A stretch of DNA of 64,000 nucleotides from a bacterium (GCA_030604405.1 JAUVVY010000018.1:26625-90624); one strand, 5' to 3'. Shown: positions 34,098 to 43,768, counted from the first letter of the stretch. The notes: a model not told the origin generated them from the letters alone. Made by a program: numbers and translations.

Positions 34098-34245
34098 TAG
34101 ACTCAGACCGCATCATTCGCTAACGGGTTCTCAGCTTCCCGTTCGGCAGGCTCACGGCCCTGCCTGCCCTGAGCTTGTCGAAGGGAGCAACGTCGAAGGG
34201 CAGCGCGAGGAACCGATTACGACCGAGGCGATAGGAGCGGCTAAA

Positions 34246-34920
34246 TTGCGCGAACAGGGCGGGCCCGTAGGCGACATCATTTGGTTCGCGATACGATATC
34301 TTATTGCCTTATTCCTAACGGCGCTGGTCTTCGTGGCTGCTCTGTTCATCTTCGCGGACTTACTTGAAGATGTCAGCAACGGTTTCGGGCCCACACTGCT
34401 GGTATTGCTTTTTGCAGTGTTCCTTATCGCGCTGGCTGGCTACTACGGATACGCCGCCGCTCGCCAGGCAAGAGGCGGAACCAAGATTGGCTTGGCCACC
34501 GGCATCACGGTGGTCGCCATTGTAGCGGGAGTGGAAATAATAGCTACAGTGATACACAGCCTCGTACCCAGCGCCTACGTGGCGCGGGCCTGGGGGTGGA
34601 AGGGACTGGAACACGCCCTCTTCAGCATGCTATTCGGGGCCTGGGTGGTCTTAGCTTTCACCATCGGCGGGTACGTGCACGGCCGCTGGCCGACCAAACG
34701 CCCGCCAGTGCAGCCTGCAGCCGAACCAGACGACAGGGATGTATTATTTGCGCTGGGATGGGCGTGGCCGACCAGGCGCCGGGCAGCCCCGCAGGATGAC
34801 GATGAAGAATTAGACGATCTGGACCCTGACTGGATATTCCGTACCCAGCTTTACCTGAAATACGGTCGTTACGCAGACGAGACGGACGACCTTAACAACA
34901 CTCCCTCCGCACAGCGCTGA
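34246..34920 (+). CDS. membrane protein of unknown function (four helices, acidic tail)
   Basis: 224 residues from a TTG start with AGGAG 8 nt upstream. Four hydrophobic helices (about 12-32, 45-65, 78-98, 122-140) are followed by a ~75-residue polar cytoplasmic tail rich in Asp (DDDEELDDLDPDW). Helix 2 to the loop (GYYGYAAARQARGGTKIGL) and helix 4 (GGYVHGRW) match the pattern of the next gene (LGYAAGRSMRTGALMSL; GGYMAGRRL), so the two appear paralogous. No known family recognised. Confidence 0.6.
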   Translation: MREQGGPVGDIIWFAIRYLIALFLTALVFVAALFIFADLLEDVSNGFGPTLLVLLFAVFLIALAGYYGYAAARQARGGTKIGLATGITVVAIVAGVEIIATVIHSLVPSAYVARAWGWKGLEHALFSMLFGAWVVLAFTIGGYVHGRWPTKRPPVQPAAEPDDRDVLFALGWAWPTRRRAAPQDDDEELDDLDPDWIFRTQLYLKYGRYADETDDLNNTPSAQR

Positions 34921-34954
34921 GTCGGTAGCGACTGAAGTGATGGGAGGGTTCACT

Positions 34955-35431
34955 TTGCTTAGGAAACTGAAGCTTGTCGCCTATGTCGTCGGCTTTGCGG
35001 TGCTATACATGATAGCTTGTCCCGTGCTGTTACTGGTCATGGTGTTTCTGTGGAGCCTGGTTGATTATGCCTATGGGGCCGAAGTTGCCATCTTGTCCTC
35101 CCCCTTCGTACTGGCGCTCTTATTGGGATATGCGGCGGGTCGGTCCATGCGCACGGGGGCGCTGATGAGTCTGGCTGTCGGGATAGTTGTGGTCATGCTG
35201 ACGCACTTGGGGTCGGCTTCGGGGCTATTTGCGGCCGTATTTGGGGGCGTCGATATACCACCAATCTCAGTGTTAGTCCTACTTGCTGTGGGAATAATTG
35301 CGGCATTTGCGGTAGGCGGATACATGGCCGGAAGACGGTTGCGCAGAAGCCAGCAAGTGGACCCCGACACAGAAACCAATCAGGCTGACGCGGCAGAACC
35401 AGACCATGCCGTCGAACGAAACCAGAGTTAG
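34955..35431 (+). CDS. small polytopic membrane protein, paralogue of the preceding gene
   Basis: 158 residues from a TTG with GGAGG 7 nt upstream; an ATG five codons earlier lacks such a site. Four helices (VGFAVLYMIACPVLLLVMVF, LSSPFVLALLLGYAAG, LAVGIVVVMLTHLGSASGLF, VLVLLAVGIIAAFAVGGYMA) and a short charged tail. The alternation of helices and the GYAAGR / GGYMAGRR turns parallel the gene at 34246-34920, 34 nt upstream. Confidence 0.58.
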   Translation: MLRKLKLVAYVVGFAVLYMIACPVLLLVMVFLWSLVDYAYGAEVAILSSPFVLALLLGYAAGRSMRTGALMSLAVGIVVVMLTHLGSASGLFAAVFGGVDIPPISVLVLLAVGIIAAFAVGGYMAGRRLRRSQQVDPDTETNQADAAEPDHAVERNQS

Positions 35432-35546
35432 CTGCGTGTAGCTGAAGCCTTGACACATTGACCCATTTCGACGCAAGATTGTTTGTCTCCACACACAAAC
35501 GGAGTCGGGCTGGAAGCCCGACCTACGCGACGAGGGTATCGGGGGA

Positions 35547-35874
35547 CTCGGGCTGGAACAGTAGTTCTGCAGATCTCTAGTTCTGAAAGGAGTTTAGAGC
35601 TCTGCAAGCAGTCCCATTGCAGGTTGCGTCGCCGTTGGAGGGGCCGCGTCGAACGTCGGACGTTGTTTGTCCGACGTGAGCCCGGCCCGCGCAGAACGCT
35701 ATCCTGGCGAGCTCTGGATGCTGAAGCGGCCAACGCCAACGGCTGGGCCAGGCTTGCAGGCTTCGCAATGCGAAGCTTGCTGCGACAGGCCCCTCCATTA
35801 CAACTAACGACGCCACACCGTCGCCCTACAGCTTCAGTTGTCCAGAATTTGCATGACTACAGTGGAAGCCCGAC
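35547..35874. mobile_element. family A palindromic element, copy 3, carrying a 162-bp inner module
   Basis: Ends CTCGGGCTGGAACAGTAGTT (35547) and ACTACAGTGGAAGCCCGAC (to 35874) are family A termini. The interior holds a second unit (35636-35797) bounded by TGGAGGGGCC / GGCCCCTCCA. That unit recurs directly at 48382-48541 and inverted at 48062-48217. A short palindrome (GTCGGGCTGGAAGCCCGAC) lies just outside at 35504. The element ends 33 nt before the leuS start. Confidence 0.72.
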
Positions 35875-35906
35875 CTACGCGACAAGGCTATTGGGGAGTT
35901 TTGAAA

Positions 35907-38411
35907 GTGGCACAACCTTACGACTTTCCGACCATCGAGCGCAAATGGCAGGCCTACTGGGCCGACAACGCGCTCTTCGAGACCGACAATGACGCCGCCG
36001 GCGAGAAATTCTACCTCCTGGTGATGTTCCCGTACCCCTCGGGCAAGCTGCACATGGGCCATGTCCGCAACTACATCATCGCCGACGTCATCGCCCGCTA
36101 CAAGTCAATGCGCGGCTACAATGTCCTGCAGCCGATGGGCTGGGACGCCTTCGGACTGCCCGCCGAGAACGCCGCCATCGAGAACCAGGTCCACCCCAAC
36201 GACTGGACGCAGCGCTGCGTTGAGCAGATGAAGGAGCAGTTCGACGATCTCGGCATCACCTACGACTGGAGCCGCGAAATCAACGCCTCGCAGCCCGATT
36301 ATTACAAGTGGACCCAGTGGCTCTTTTTGCAGATGTATCACAACGGCCTGGCGTACATGGGCGAGGCCACGGTCAACTGGTGCCCCTCGTGCGCGACGGT
36401 GCTGGCCAACGAGGAGCTGGATGGCGACACTTGCGAGCGCTGTGGGAGCGTGGTCGAGCCGCGGGCGGTGCCGGGACAGTGGTTCTTCAAGATAACCGAT
36501 TTCGCCGACGACCTGCTGGACGACCTGGCTCAACTCGACAGGTGGCCGGAGTCGGTGCGCATTCAGCAGGCCAACTGGATCGGCCGCTCCGAGGGCGTCA
36601 GCTTCAGCCTCGATATAGACGGCTGCGACGAGCAGATGGAGGTCTTCACCACCCGCATTGACACCGTCTATGGGGTCACCTTCATGGTGCTGGCTCCGGA
36701 GCACCCGCTGGTGGCGGAGCTGACCGAGGCCACCGCCTATGAGCAGCCGGTGCGCGAGTTCGTCAAGCAGGCCATGCGCGAGGACGAGATCGAGCGCGCC
36801 GCTGTGGACACGGAAAAGCGCGGCATCTTCACCGGCGCCTACGCGGTCCATCCGCTGACCGGCGAGCGCGTCCCCATCTGGGTGGCCAACTACGTGATGA
36901 TGGGCTATGGCACCGGCGCGATCATGGCCGTGCCCGCCCACGACCAGCGCGACTTCGAATTCGCCCGCAAGTACGACCTGCCTGTCCGGGTAGTCATCCA
37001 GCCCGAGGGCGAGAGCTTCGATGGCGAGACGATGGAGCAATCCTTCGAAGCCGTCGGCGTCCAGGTCAACTCGCAGGAGTTCGATGGCATGCCCTGCACC
37101 GAGGCCGCCGCGATGATCGCCGACCGCATGGAGGCCGAGGGCATCGGCCACCGTGACATCCACTACCGGTTGCTTGACTGGCTGATCTCGCGGCAGCGCT
37201 ACTGGGGCGCGCCGATCCCGATTGTCCACTGCGAAAAGTGCGGCCCGGTGCCGGTGCCTTATGAGGACCTGCCGGTGCTGCTGCCCACCGATGCCGAATT
37301 CAAGCCCACCGGCGAGTCACCGCTGGCCCTGCACGAGAGCTTCGTCAACACGACCTGCCCAAAGTGCGGCCAGCCGGCCAGGCGCGAGACCGATACCATG
37401 ACCACGTATGTCTGCTCCTCGTGGTATTATCTGCGCTACATCAGCCCGCACGCTGATGCCGAGCCGTTTGTGAAGGCCGATGTGGACCGCTGGCTGCCGG
37501 TTGACCACTACATCGGCGGCATCGAGCATGCGGTGCGCCATCTGCTGTACGCGCGCTTCGTCACCAAGGTCCTGCACAAGCTCGGGTACGTGGATTTTGT
37601 CGAGCCGTTTTCGCAGCTCTTCACCCAGGGGATGATCTGCAGCCGCACGCCGGATGGCAAGCTGGAGAAGATGAGCAAATCGAAGGGCAACGCGATACCC
37701 GCCGATGAGATCATCGAGAAGTACGGCGCGGACACCGCCCGGACCTTTGTGCTGTTCGTCGGCCCGCCGGACCAGGACGCCGAATGGAGCGACGACGGCG
37801 TCGCCGGCATCCACCGCTTCCTCAGCCGCGTCTGGCGCGTGGTGGACGGCAATATTGACCGCTACGACGGCGCGTGGGCCGATAGCATCGCCGGCGATCT
37901 GACCGAGTCGCAGCGGGCGATCCGCCGTAAGACCCATCAGACCATCGCCAAGGTCACCGACGACATTGACCGCATGCACTTCAACACCGCCGTCAGCGCG
38001 ATCATGGAGCTGACCAATGATCTCACGGCCTTTGCCGGGCAGATGGCTGCTGATGAGGCGGCCGATTGCGCGGTCTTTTCCGAAGCCGTCGAGTATCTGG
38101 TGGTACTGCTCTCCCCGTTCGCGCCGCACCTCGCCGACGAACTCTGGGCGCGCATCGGCCACGAGCCGAGCCTATTCGGCTCACAGTGGCCGGAGGCGGA
38201 CATGTCCATCGCCGCCGAAGAGCAGGTTGAGATCGTTATCCAGGTCAACGGCAAGGTGCGCGACCGGTTGCAGGTGCCGGCCGGCTCTGACATGGACCGG
38301 GTCGCCGAGATGGCCCAGGAATCCGAGCAGGTCCGGAAGCACATCGCGGGGAAGCAAGTCCGAAAGGTCATCACCGTTCCCGACAAGCTCATAAACATCG
38401 TGGCAAGCTGA
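35907..38411 (+). CDS. leuS: leucyl-tRNA synthetase
   Basis: 834 residues, bacterial LeuRS. The HIGH-type motif is KLHMGH near residue 47, the editing (CP1) domain contains FTTRIDTVYGVTF and the GYGTGAIMAVPAHDQRD block, and KMSKSKGN begins near 588. A zinc-type Cys set (CPSC...CERC) lies near 158-178, and the C-terminal domain reads QVNGKVRDRLQVP. It charges tRNA-Leu with leucine. The start is GTG at 35907 (GGGGAG 8 nt upstream), giving MAQPYDFPTIERKWQ. The longer frame reads into the repeat element. The ribosome site lies only ~20 nt beyond the element's end. Confidence 0.97.
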   Translation: MAQPYDFPTIERKWQAYWADNALFETDNDAAGEKFYLLVMFPYPSGKLHMGHVRNYIIADVIARYKSMRGYNVLQPMGWDAFGLPAENAAIENQVHPNDWTQRCVEQMKEQFDDLGITYDWSREINASQPDYYKWTQWLFLQMYHNGLAYMGEATVNWCPSCATVLANEELDGDTCERCGSVVEPRAVPGQWFFKITDFADDLLDDLAQLDRWPESVRIQQANWIGRSEGVSFSLDIDGCDEQMEVFTTRIDTVYGVTFMVLAPEHPLVAELTEATAYEQPVREFVKQAMREDEIERAAVDTEKRGIFTGAYAVHPLTGERVPIWVANYVMMGYGTGAIMAVPAHDQRDFEFARKYDLPVRVVIQPEGESFDGETMEQSFEAVGVQVNSQEFDGMPCTEAAAMIADRMEAEGIGHRDIHYRLLDWLISRQRYWGAPIPIVHCEKCGPVPVPYEDLPVLLPTDAEFKPTGESPLALHESFVNTTCPKCGQPARRETDTMTTYVCSSWYYLRYISPHADAEPFVKADVDRWLPVDHYIGGIEHAVRHLLYARFVTKVLHKLGYVDFVEPFSQLFTQGMICSRTPDGKLEKMSKSKGNAIPADEIIEKYGADTARTFVLFVGPPDQDAEWSDDGVAGIHRFLSRVWRVVDGNIDRYDGAWADSIAGDLTESQRAIRRKTHQTIAKVTDDIDRMHFNTAVSAIMELTNDLTAFAGQMAADEAADCAVFSEAVEYLVVLLSPFAPHLADELWARIGHEPSLFGSQWPEADMSIAAEEQVEIVIQVNGKVRDRLQVPAGSDMDRVAEMAQESEQVRKHIAGKQVRKVITVPDKLINIVAS

Positions 38412-38478
38412 CCCGGACCGATCACCGACGCCTGGCTCGGGCATTACAATAATCCTAAGTGCTGACGTTGGGGCTAGG

Positions 38479-38533
38479 CCTAACCCCCTAGCCCCCTTCC
38501 CTGATAGGGAAGGGGGAATCGAAGGGGGTTAGG
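38479..38533. repeat. GC-rich inverted repeat
   Basis: CCTAACCCCC ... GGGGGTTAGG termini with an inner CCCCCTTCCCT / AGGGAAGGGGG stem form a nested palindrome in the leuS-comEA gap. Related CCCTCTCC/GGAGAGGGG palindromes lie inside the miniature elements at 7442 and 63751. Confidence 0.6.
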
Positions 38534-38543
38534 TGAGTAGTTG

Positions 38544-38596
38544 CGAATGGGGAAGAGAGTTTTCGTAGAGAACTCCAGGGGCCCCATCCGGCCCAC
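38544..38596. repeat. solo fragment of a family A element
   Basis: GAATGGGG...GAGAGTTTTCG...AACTC...GGGGCCCCATCCGGCCCA is the central and right-inner part of family A copy 2 (27027-27080) without either terminus. Confidence 0.6.
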
Positions 38597-38620
38597 GTAC
38601 GCTTGACTGGGGGCATATAG

Positions 38621-39301
38621 TTGGCACTAACCAGGGCACAAAAGCTCAGCATGGCGATAGTGCTATTGGTGATCCTGGCCGGCGTATTCATCATGAGCCT
38701 GAAGGGCCCGCGAGTCGGTGACGAGTCGGTAGAGATGCTGATTCAGCAACAGCCGCCGCCCGAGATCGTGGTGCACATTGTCGGCGAGGTCAAGCAGCCC
38801 GGGCTCTACCGCCTGTCTGCGGGTGGCCGTGTCGCTGATGCGATCGCGGCAGCAGGCGGCTTCGATGATGACGCCGATCTCGCCACAGTGAACCTGGCCG
38901 CGGTACTGGATGACGGCCAGCAGATTACCGTCGCCAGGCTCGTCGCCGAGGGCTCTCCGCCTGCGTCTGAGCAATCCGTCGAGGGCCCCGAGCAGCCGCA
39001 GCCGGGGCAGCAAACTGAGCCACCGACCGCCGCCCGTGCACCTGAAACGCCGCTCCAGCCCCATGCCCAAGACCAGCAAGCTTCACAGCCTCCGGGCCTC
39101 CACCCCGGCCACAAGATCAGCATCAACCGCGCCCGACCGCAGGAACTGGAGCTGCTGCCGGGAATCGGCCCCGAGCTGGCCAAACGCATCTGCTATTACC
39201 GCTACGAGCGCGGCGGCTTTAGCAGTGTGGACGAGCTGCTGAAGGTCAAGGGCATCGGCCAGGACAAGCTCGAGCAGATCAAGCCCTACATCACCCTGTA
39301 G
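38621..39301 (+). CDS. comEA: ComEA-like competence DNA-binding protein (SLBB + HhH)
   Basis: 226 residues: an N-terminal transmembrane anchor (LSMAIVLLVILAGVFIM), an SLBB domain (IVGEVKQPGLYRL ... NLAAVLDDGQQI), and a long Pro/Gln linker (~115-165). Two helix-hairpin-helix motifs form the C-terminus (INRARPQELELLPGIGPELA, LKVKGIGQDKLEQIKPYITL). ComEA binds incoming double-stranded DNA at the outer face of the membrane and passes it to ComEC, which follows. The start is TTG at 38621 with a weak GGGG site; a nearby ATG ten codons in would also keep the anchor. Confidence 0.88.
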   Translation: MALTRAQKLSMAIVLLVILAGVFIMSLKGPRVGDESVEMLIQQQPPPEIVVHIVGEVKQPGLYRLSAGGRVADAIAAAGGFDDDADLATVNLAAVLDDGQQITVARLVAEGSPPASEQSVEGPEQPQPGQQTEPPTAARAPETPLQPHAQDQQASQPPGLHPGHKISINRARPQELELLPGIGPELAKRICYYRYERGGFSSVDELLKVKGIGQDKLEQIKPYITL

Positions 39302-39308
39302 CTCGTGC

Positions 39309-39392
39309 GAAATTGGGGACAGTCACCTATTCCAGAGGAATACGAGTCGAACTTAGAGAAGTTGGAATGAATAGGTGACTGTCCCCAATTTC
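39309..39392. repeat. 84-bp hairpin repeat (GGGGACAGTCACC type) between comEA and comEC
   Basis: 39309-39332 and 39369-39392 are perfect 24-bp inverted repeats (core GGGGACAGTCACCTATT) around a 36-nt loop. Such ends recall REP-like sequences mobilised by Y1/TnpA-REP transposases, none of which is present. The right arm stops one base before the comEC ATG. Confidence 0.8.
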
Positions 39393-39393
39393 C

Positions 39394-42036
39394 ATGACAC
39401 CGGACAACGAGCACGCAACACAATACACCTCGCCAGACGATTCATACGCCGGCCCGTTGAGAGGTGTTGCCAACAGGCCGCTTCTGCTCGTCGCCATCAG
39501 CCTGGTTGCCGGCATTGTGTGGGCCGACTGGGCCAGTCCCCAGCCCCGCACAGTCGCGCTGCTGGCGGCAGTGGCCATCGGCCTTGTAATCCTCGAAATC
39601 GTGATGAAACTGCCGCGGCCCGGGGTATTCCTGTGCCTGGCCACCGCCCTGGTCGGCGCCAGTCTCCACGCATATCGCATTCGCCCCTCCTCACGCGACC
39701 CGATGTACCTGGCCGCGCGCGGGCCTGTGACGCTGGCCGGCAGCATCTCCCGAATCATCCGCCAGAGCGAGTTCCACCAGCGCGTCGAAATTGACGTGCA
39801 CGCTGCCGACGCCGAGGGTGTCAGCGTACGCGCCGCCGGTAAGCTGCTATGCACTTTGCCGCCGCAGCCGACCGTCGGTACCGGCGAGACGCTGCTGCTG
39901 AAAGATGTGGTTGTCTGGTCGCCAGCGGCGATTACCAGCCCGGGGCAGTACGACGAAAAGCGCGCCCTGGCCCGCCGTGGCATCCATGCCATCGGCAAAG
40001 CTGCAGATTTCGTAGTCACGGCCCGGCGAGCGTTGTGGCGAGTGGCGCTGGATACCGCCGTCGCCAGAATCCGCACCCACGTCGTCAGCGTGTTGCGCGC
40101 GGCAATGCCCGGAACCAACAAGCAACTCTACGCCGATCTGCTCGCGGGCATGGTCTTCGGCATGTACAACGTCCAGTTGCCCGAGGAGATCGTTGAGAGC
40201 TTCCGCCGCAGCGGCACCATCCACCTGATGGTCGTCTCAGGCGCACACGTGACCCTCGTCGCCGCTGTCATTATCTTTCTGGTGCAGGGGCTGCGCGTGC
40301 GGCTGCCGCTGTGGATCGTTCTGATCGTAGCGCCCCCGTTGCTGCTTTACGCGCTGGTGGCAGGTCTGCGCGCCTCGGTGATGCGCAGCCTGGCTATGGC
40401 TATCTTGCTGGTGGTAAGCATGGTCACTGGCCGGCGCTATGACTTCTGGACGGCCCTGGCTATCGCGGCGATTGTGCTGTGCATCGCCGACACCTCCGCG
40501 CCATTCTCTATCGGGGTGCAATTGACCTTCGCCGCTGTCATCGGTGTGGTCGGCTTCATGCCCCGGACGCGCCGGAGGCAGGAGAGACAGTGGCGCACGA
40601 GGTTTTTCGATATTGGCTTCCTCGCCGGTGCAACGCTGGGAGCATGGCTGCTGACCGCGCCAATTATTGCCTACCATTTCGACATGCTGATACTGGTCGG
40701 CATAGTGGCCAATCTAATAGCTATCCCGCTGCGGGTCGTCATACTCTATGCCGGCTTCATCGCGGTACTGGTGGGATCGGTGTGGCTGCCGCTGGCGATT
40801 CTGCCCTGCGCAATTGGGCGTGTATTCGGGGCCCTGACGCTGTGGGTGGTGCAGGGCTTTGCCGCTATGCCCGGGGCCGCGATAGGTGTGTTTCACATGC
40901 CGCTGGCTGCGGTTGCGGCCTGGTACGTGGCGGCAGGGGTCATCTGGTGGCTGCTGTTTTGCTCCCCTGTCCCTGTGGACGAGGGTGAGGACGAGCAGCA
41001 ACCACGGCGTTCGCAGTGGGCTGTGGTGGCGATATTTGCCCTTGGCGGACTTATTTTCTTTGCGGCGGCGCTCTGGGCTCGGCCCCCGCAGCACTTGCGC
41101 GTCACGATGCTTGCCGTCGGCCAGGGCAATTGCAGCATCATCAGCGACACCGCAGGCCATCACGTGATGTTCGACGCCGGCACCGGCCTGTCCAGCCCGC
41201 GCGCCTACTACCAGGTCGGCCGCAGGGTAATCCTGCCCTATCTTGCCCATCGCGGCATCCGCCACCTCGACGCCCTGATTATGTCCCACAGCGACACCGA
41301 CCACTGCAGCGGCATGGCAGATATTATGAATAAACTTTCCGTGCGCCGGTTCGTCACTAACGGGCTGACGACAGCCGACCAGCATGCAGCCACCCGGGCC
41401 CTTAACACCTCGCGTCGGCTCAGGATCCCCGAAGTTACCGTGCGCGCCGGCGCGAAAATGAAGCTGGCCGATGGCGCGGACCTAAGCGTACTGCATCCTT
41501 CGCGAGTCGCGCCCGGGAATACCAGCGAGGACATCAATAACAACAGCATCGCCGTGCGTCTGAGCTACGGGGACATCAGCATCCTGTTCCCGGCTGATCT
41601 GGAAGCCGAGGGCGAAAGGACGCTGGTGAGATGGGCGCGAGCAAACGGCGTCCCGCTGCAAAGCACTGTCCTGGTGCTGTCCCACCACGGGCGCAAGGCC
41701 AGCAGCACACCGGAATTCCTGGACGCGGTCAGCCCGCAGTTGGCGATAGTTGCCGGGGCGTCGAAGAGGTATATGCCGGCTCATCCGGAGGTCGCTCGTC
41801 GCCTGAAAATGCGCCGGATTCCGCTGGTCTCAACCGACATCATGGGCACGGTAGATATCTTCACCGACGGGCGGCGGCTGTGGATCAGCACCTTTGGTGG
41901 ACGCTATTCGCGGGAGCGCGATACGCTGCGGTGGCAGGCGAGGACCGCGACGAGGAACTCCTCGGCACTCGCCCACGCGGCGGCGCTTACGCCCAGGTGC
42001 GAGGAGATTGATGCTGCAAGACGATTGGCAAGCTGA
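39394..42036 (+). CDS. comEC: ComEC/Rec2 competence channel protein
   Basis: 880 residues with a DUF4131-like N-terminal part (two early helices, then an OB-like section to ~200). The Competence domain with many helices (from RSGTIHLMVVSGAHVTLVAA) covers about 265-540. A C-terminal metallo-beta-lactamase domain (VGQGNCSIISD, SHSDTDHCSG near 632, FPADLEAEGE, LSHHGRKAS) completes the protein. It forms the inner-membrane pore for single-stranded DNA uptake. The ATG directly follows the hairpin repeat and has no Shine-Dalgarno site, so initiation may depend on coupling or on a later start such as the TTG near 39456. Its 3' end overlaps the convergent RDD gene by 133 nt. Confidence 0.92.
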   Translation: MTPDNEHATQYTSPDDSYAGPLRGVANRPLLLVAISLVAGIVWADWASPQPRTVALLAAVAIGLVILEIVMKLPRPGVFLCLATALVGASLHAYRIRPSSRDPMYLAARGPVTLAGSISRIIRQSEFHQRVEIDVHAADAEGVSVRAAGKLLCTLPPQPTVGTGETLLLKDVVVWSPAAITSPGQYDEKRALARRGIHAIGKAADFVVTARRALWRVALDTAVARIRTHVVSVLRAAMPGTNKQLYADLLAGMVFGMYNVQLPEEIVESFRRSGTIHLMVVSGAHVTLVAAVIIFLVQGLRVRLPLWIVLIVAPPLLLYALVAGLRASVMRSLAMAILLVVSMVTGRRYDFWTALAIAAIVLCIADTSAPFSIGVQLTFAAVIGVVGFMPRTRRRQERQWRTRFFDIGFLAGATLGAWLLTAPIIAYHFDMLILVGIVANLIAIPLRVVILYAGFIAVLVGSVWLPLAILPCAIGRVFGALTLWVVQGFAAMPGAAIGVFHMPLAAVAAWYVAAGVIWWLLFCSPVPVDEGEDEQQPRRSQWAVVAIFALGGLIFFAAALWARPPQHLRVTMLAVGQGNCSIISDTAGHHVMFDAGTGLSSPRAYYQVGRRVILPYLAHRGIRHLDALIMSHSDTDHCSGMADIMNKLSVRRFVTNGLTTADQHAATRALNTSRRLRIPEVTVRAGAKMKLADGADLSVLHPSRVAPGNTSEDINNNSIAVRLSYGDISILFPADLEAEGERTLVRWARANGVPLQSTVLVLSHHGRKASSTPEFLDAVSPQLAIVAGASKRYMPAHPEVARRLKMRRIPLVSTDIMGTVDIFTDGRRLWISTFGGRYSRERDTLRWQARTATRNSSALAHAAALTPRCEEIDAARRLAS

Positions 42037-42704
42037 GCGCGCACCTCAGCGACCAGCTCATGCCTGCGCTCTAAGAACCTCGCTGCGGCGTCGGCCTCCT
42101 GCGCGGTCAGCATGCGGATGCGAGTCATGAGCTGCTCGTCGGCGGCAGTTGGCGCGACGCGATATTGCACTGGCGGGACTGATGGTGCGGCTGTTGTGGG
42201 CATTTCCGCAGCGCGCTCCTTGACCACCACCGTGCCGGCCGCATGGTCGCCAAGGCGCTTGGAACGTGCGCTTACCCATACCGAGATCATGGCGCTGCAG
42301 TAGAAGGGTGGCACCAGCAGGTCCACGATCCTCACGACGTTGCGGATTATGCTGTCCCAGAGATTGATCGGTGTGCCGTCATCGCGCACGACGCGCAGGC
42401 CGGCCATGCGCTTGCCGATGCTCTGGCCGTTGGTGACCATCTCCAGCACGACCCAATAGGCGACGGAACCGACCAGCCCGCCGGCGCCGATCATCAGCAT
42501 CGCCGCCAGGTCCAGAGGATTCCCTCTGCCAAGCGGCGAAAGCAGATCAAACAGATAGATGCCGGCGATGACGATTAGCGCCGTGATCAATAACTGTACG
42601 ATGGTGTCAACCAGGCAGGCGATCACACGCGAGCCGATGCCGGCCAGCTCGTACTCGATTTCCGTGTATTCGGGCGTTTGAACGACTATCGTCTCATGCC
42701 GCAT
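41904..42704 (-). CDS. RDD-family membrane protein
   Basis: 266 residues. RDD features: YELAGIGSRVIACLVDTIVQ at the first helix, a conserved NGQSIGKRMAGLRVVRDDG after helix 3, and LWDSIIRNVVRIVDLL leading into the last helix. The C-terminal ~100 residues are an extra, partly helical cytoplasmic tail (AADEQLMTRIRMLTAQEADA), longer than a minimal RDD protein. RDD genes often cluster with SpoIIM, MoxR and DUF58 genes. Here SpoIIM is divergent, with only 20 nt between start codons. The tail-coding end overlaps comEC antisense. Confidence 0.85.
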   Translation of the reverse strand: MRHETIVVQTPEYTEIEYELAGIGSRVIACLVDTIVQLLITALIVIAGIYLFDLLSPLGRGNPLDLAAMLMIGAGGLVGSVAYWVVLEMVTNGQSIGKRMAGLRVVRDDGTPINLWDSIIRNVVRIVDLLVPPFYCSAMISVWVSARSKRLGDHAAGTVVVKERAAEMPTTAAPSVPPVQYRVAPTAADEQLMTRIRMLTAQEADAAARFLERRHELVAEVRAQLANRLAASISSHLGVSAAAWASAEEFLVAVLACHRSVSRSRE

Positions 42705-42724
42705 GATAATCCGGAGGCGCGCCG

Positions 42725-43768
42725 ATGCTCAGCTTCGTAGAAAGACACAGGCCAACATGGGAGCGGCTGGAGGCGCTGCTTGAGCGCTGCCGATCCGTCG
42801 TCGGCGTGTCCGCGCTCAGCGGCGACGAACTCCGCGAACTCGGCTCCCTGTACCGCCAAACCGCCTCCCATCTGGCAGTTGCCAGGACCCGGGACTATGA
42901 CCCGGAGGTAATCGCTTACCTGAACCAGTTAATGGGCCGCGCCCACGGCATCATCCACGGCCGCCGCCACGGGCGTGGCGTGCGCCTCGGCTACTTCTTC
43001 GGCGTCGAGGTTCCGGTCACCTTCAAGAAATGCTGGCGCTACTTCGCCGTCTGCACTGGGATACTACTGCTCGGCGGCCTGATCGCCGGCTGGGCCACGG
43101 CGCAAAACCCGGGTTGGGTGGAGGTGTTTATGCCCCCCGGTTTTCGCTCCGGCGTGGAGGATTTCCTGGAAGCGGAGAAGGCGCCGGGCGAGTACTTCGA
43201 AGGCATAGCCGAGACCGGGACCGGCCCGACCTTCGCCGGATTCCTGATGATGCATAATATCAATGTCGCCATCATCTGCTTTGCTGGGGGTATCACCTTC
43301 GGCATCGGGACACTGTACATCCTGGCCAGCAATGCGCTGATGCTCGGCTCGTTTTTGGGACTCGGCATATACCAGGGCAAGCTCGTCACTCTGGGCGCGG
43401 TCGTGGTACCGCACGGGGTTATCGAGATCTCGGCGATCCTGCTGGCCGCCGCAGCGGGCTTGCGCTTCGGCTACAGTCTCGTCAATCCGGGCGACATGCT
43501 GCGCCGCGATGCGCTGTTAATCGCGGCCCGCGAAGCGATACGCCTGGTAGCCGCGACGCTGCCCATATTCGTGCTGGCCGCGCTCATCGAAGGCCTCATC
43601 AGCCCGCTCGCCAGCGGCACTCTGGCGAGCAACCTGGCCCGCTACGCAATCGGCATCGTCACCGGCGTGGCGCTCTATGTCTATCTGATCCGGGGCGACC
43701 GCTTATTTGCCCGCTATTTCCCCGCAATCGAAAGGGATCCCGACCGACTATTCGAAGAAGCGCCCTGA
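42725..43768 (+). CDS. SpoIIM/DUF95-family membrane protein
   Basis: 347 residues. A cytoplasmic N-terminal part (LSFVERHRPTWERLEALLER, LYRQTASHLAVARTR) is followed by the stage II sporulation protein M core with six helices (NINVAIICFAGGITFGIGTL, VVPHGVIEISAILLAAAAG). The HGxxE motif in the latter is typical. In sporulating Firmicutes SpoIIM works in engulfment; in most other bacteria the family accompanies RDD/MoxR/DUF58 genes and its role is unclear. CGGAGG lies 8 nt before the ATG. A strong hairpin follows at 43813. Confidence 0.88.
   Translation: MLSFVERHRPTWERLEALLERCRSVVGVSALSGDELRELGSLYRQTASHLAVARTRDYDPEVIAYLNQLMGRAHGIIHGRRHGRGVRLGYFFGVEVPVTFKKCWRYFAVCTGILLLGGLIAGWATAQNPGWVEVFMPPGFRSGVEDFLEAEKAPGEYFEGIAETGTGPTFAGFLMMHNINVAIICFAGGITFGIGTLYILASNALMLGSFLGLGIYQGKLVTLGAVVVPHGVIEISAILLAAAAGLRFGYSLVNPGDMLRRDALLIAAREAIRLVAATLPIFVLAALIEGLISPLASGTLASNLARYAIGIVTGVALYVYLIRGDRLFARYFPAIERDPDRLFEEAP

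Noticed and set aside
39456..39460. Firm reassignment of the comEC start to an internal TTG
   Set aside because: The first hydrophobic helix follows either start and no clear ribosome site decides between them, so the ATG was kept.
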